A DNA stretch of 64,000 bases from the NCBI GenBank assembly GCA_015654595.1, contig JAATGQ010000041.1, forward strand, positions 1 to 64,000. The letters run 5' to 3'. The translations under genes and the position numbers were made by a program. Positions 63,797 through 64,000 of the stretch are shown in pieces (the stretch's first letter is position 1; every line of letters starts with the position of its first letter). Source of the DNA: Chitinophagales bacterium. GTDB lineage: Bacteria > Bacteroidota > Bacteroidia > Chitinophagales > Chitinophagaceae. The notes under the pieces were generated by a model, which made no database searches, was not told the origin of the DNA, and saw only the letters and a list, made by a program, of their open reading frames with translations.

Positions 63797-64000
63797 ATGC
63801 GTTATTTAAGAAATCCCCTCCTCCCCATTGCCCTGCTAAGTGCTCTGCTCCTGCTGTTTCAATGGAGAACGGCCCTGGTTCAACCAGGAGCCGCGACGGA
63901 TTTTGATATCTATTATCACGCAGCCGGTTCCTTCGATAAGGCCACCCCCCTGTATTCTACTTCAACCACTTCCTTTGACCAATACCTCTATCCCCCGCCC
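63797..64000 (+). CDS. GT87/DUF2029-like membrane glycosyltransferase, 5' part only
   Basis: The first 68 residues are visible before the window ends. A transmembrane helix (LLPIALLSALLLLFQW) near the start is followed by ATDFDIYYHAAGSFDKATPLYS, typical of the first periplasmic loop of GT87/DUF2029 GT-C enzymes, where the acidic residues lie. These enzymes transfer sugars from polyprenyl phosphate, for example mannose or arabinose in mycobacteria. It is the third GT-C-like gene near the UbiA-SDR-HAD cluster. Start ATG 63797; no standard promoter match, though TATCTTTA at 63772 is close. Confidence 0.7.
   Translation, partial: MRYLRNPLLPIALLSALLLLFQWRTALVQPGAATDFDIYYHAAGSFDKATPLYSTSTTSFDQYLYPPP

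Noticed and set aside
1-64000. tRNA, rRNA, transposase or integrase genes
   Set aside because: I looked through the spacers and found no tRNA T-arm pattern, rRNA stretch, terminal inverted repeats or recombinase motifs.

Overview
The window looks like chromosomal DNA of a Bacteroidota bacterium, most likely a Chitinophagaceae-type soil or plant-associated organism (inference). It carries a SusC/SusD glycan-uptake locus under a sigma/FecR pair, type IX secretion (T9SS) sorting domains of two kinds with PorP/SprF partners, and several promoters of the Bacteroidota form TTG-N19-TAnnTTTG. GC is about half by eye. I see no rRNA, tRNA, CRISPR, transposase, integrase or phage gene.

Layout. 1-346 holds the edge of an unidentified reading frame and a C-rich spacer. 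347-6027 carries lolD, a DUF2795-like gene, fabI, a small membrane protein coupled to recN, and a TPR protein. 6051-10372 is a minus-strand operon: an MG2/plug-like protein, Nif3, and a zinc-ribbon coiled-coil protein. 10456-18991 is plus-strand: an M32 carboxypeptidase, a lipoprotein, a 1468-residue PKD surface protein with its PorP/SprF partner, a peroxiredoxin, and a protein that is almost only a T9SS tail. 19027-30502 (minus) is a polysaccharide utilisation locus: ECF sigma, FecR, STN-SusC, SusD, a PKD lipoprotein, GH16 and GH30, then an rRNA methyltransferase. The enzymes point to a beta-glucan with 1,3 and 1,6 linkages. 30698-32500 is grpE-dnaJ.

32493-38358 (minus) holds a sodium:solute symporter, then an O-methyltransferase, a LysM glucosaminidase, hpt and a vWA protein. 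38411-38950 is a LOG-family gene. 39197-52610 (minus) runs from a membrane glycosyltransferase through recG to two paralogous giant PKD adhesin-like proteins, a second PorP/SprF and a small beta-barrel. 52698-57499 (plus) is an envelope-glycan operon: UbiA-type phosphoribosyltransferase, DprE2-like reductase, HAD phosphatase, GT4 and GT-C transferases. It resembles the polyprenyl-phosphoryl-pentose pathway but lacks a DprE1-like oxidase. 57556-63730 (minus) has two RCC1-repeat paralogues, one extended by nine PKD-like repeats and a T9SS tail. A GT87-like gene runs off the right edge.

The most interesting items are the pentose-donor-like cluster without its oxidase, the beta-glucan locus with an unassigned binding lipoprotein, recG whose conserved N-terminus lies upstream of any standard start codon, the paired type-B T9SS adhesin/PorP loci, the orphan sorting domain, and G-rich 3' flanks behind several minus-strand genes.
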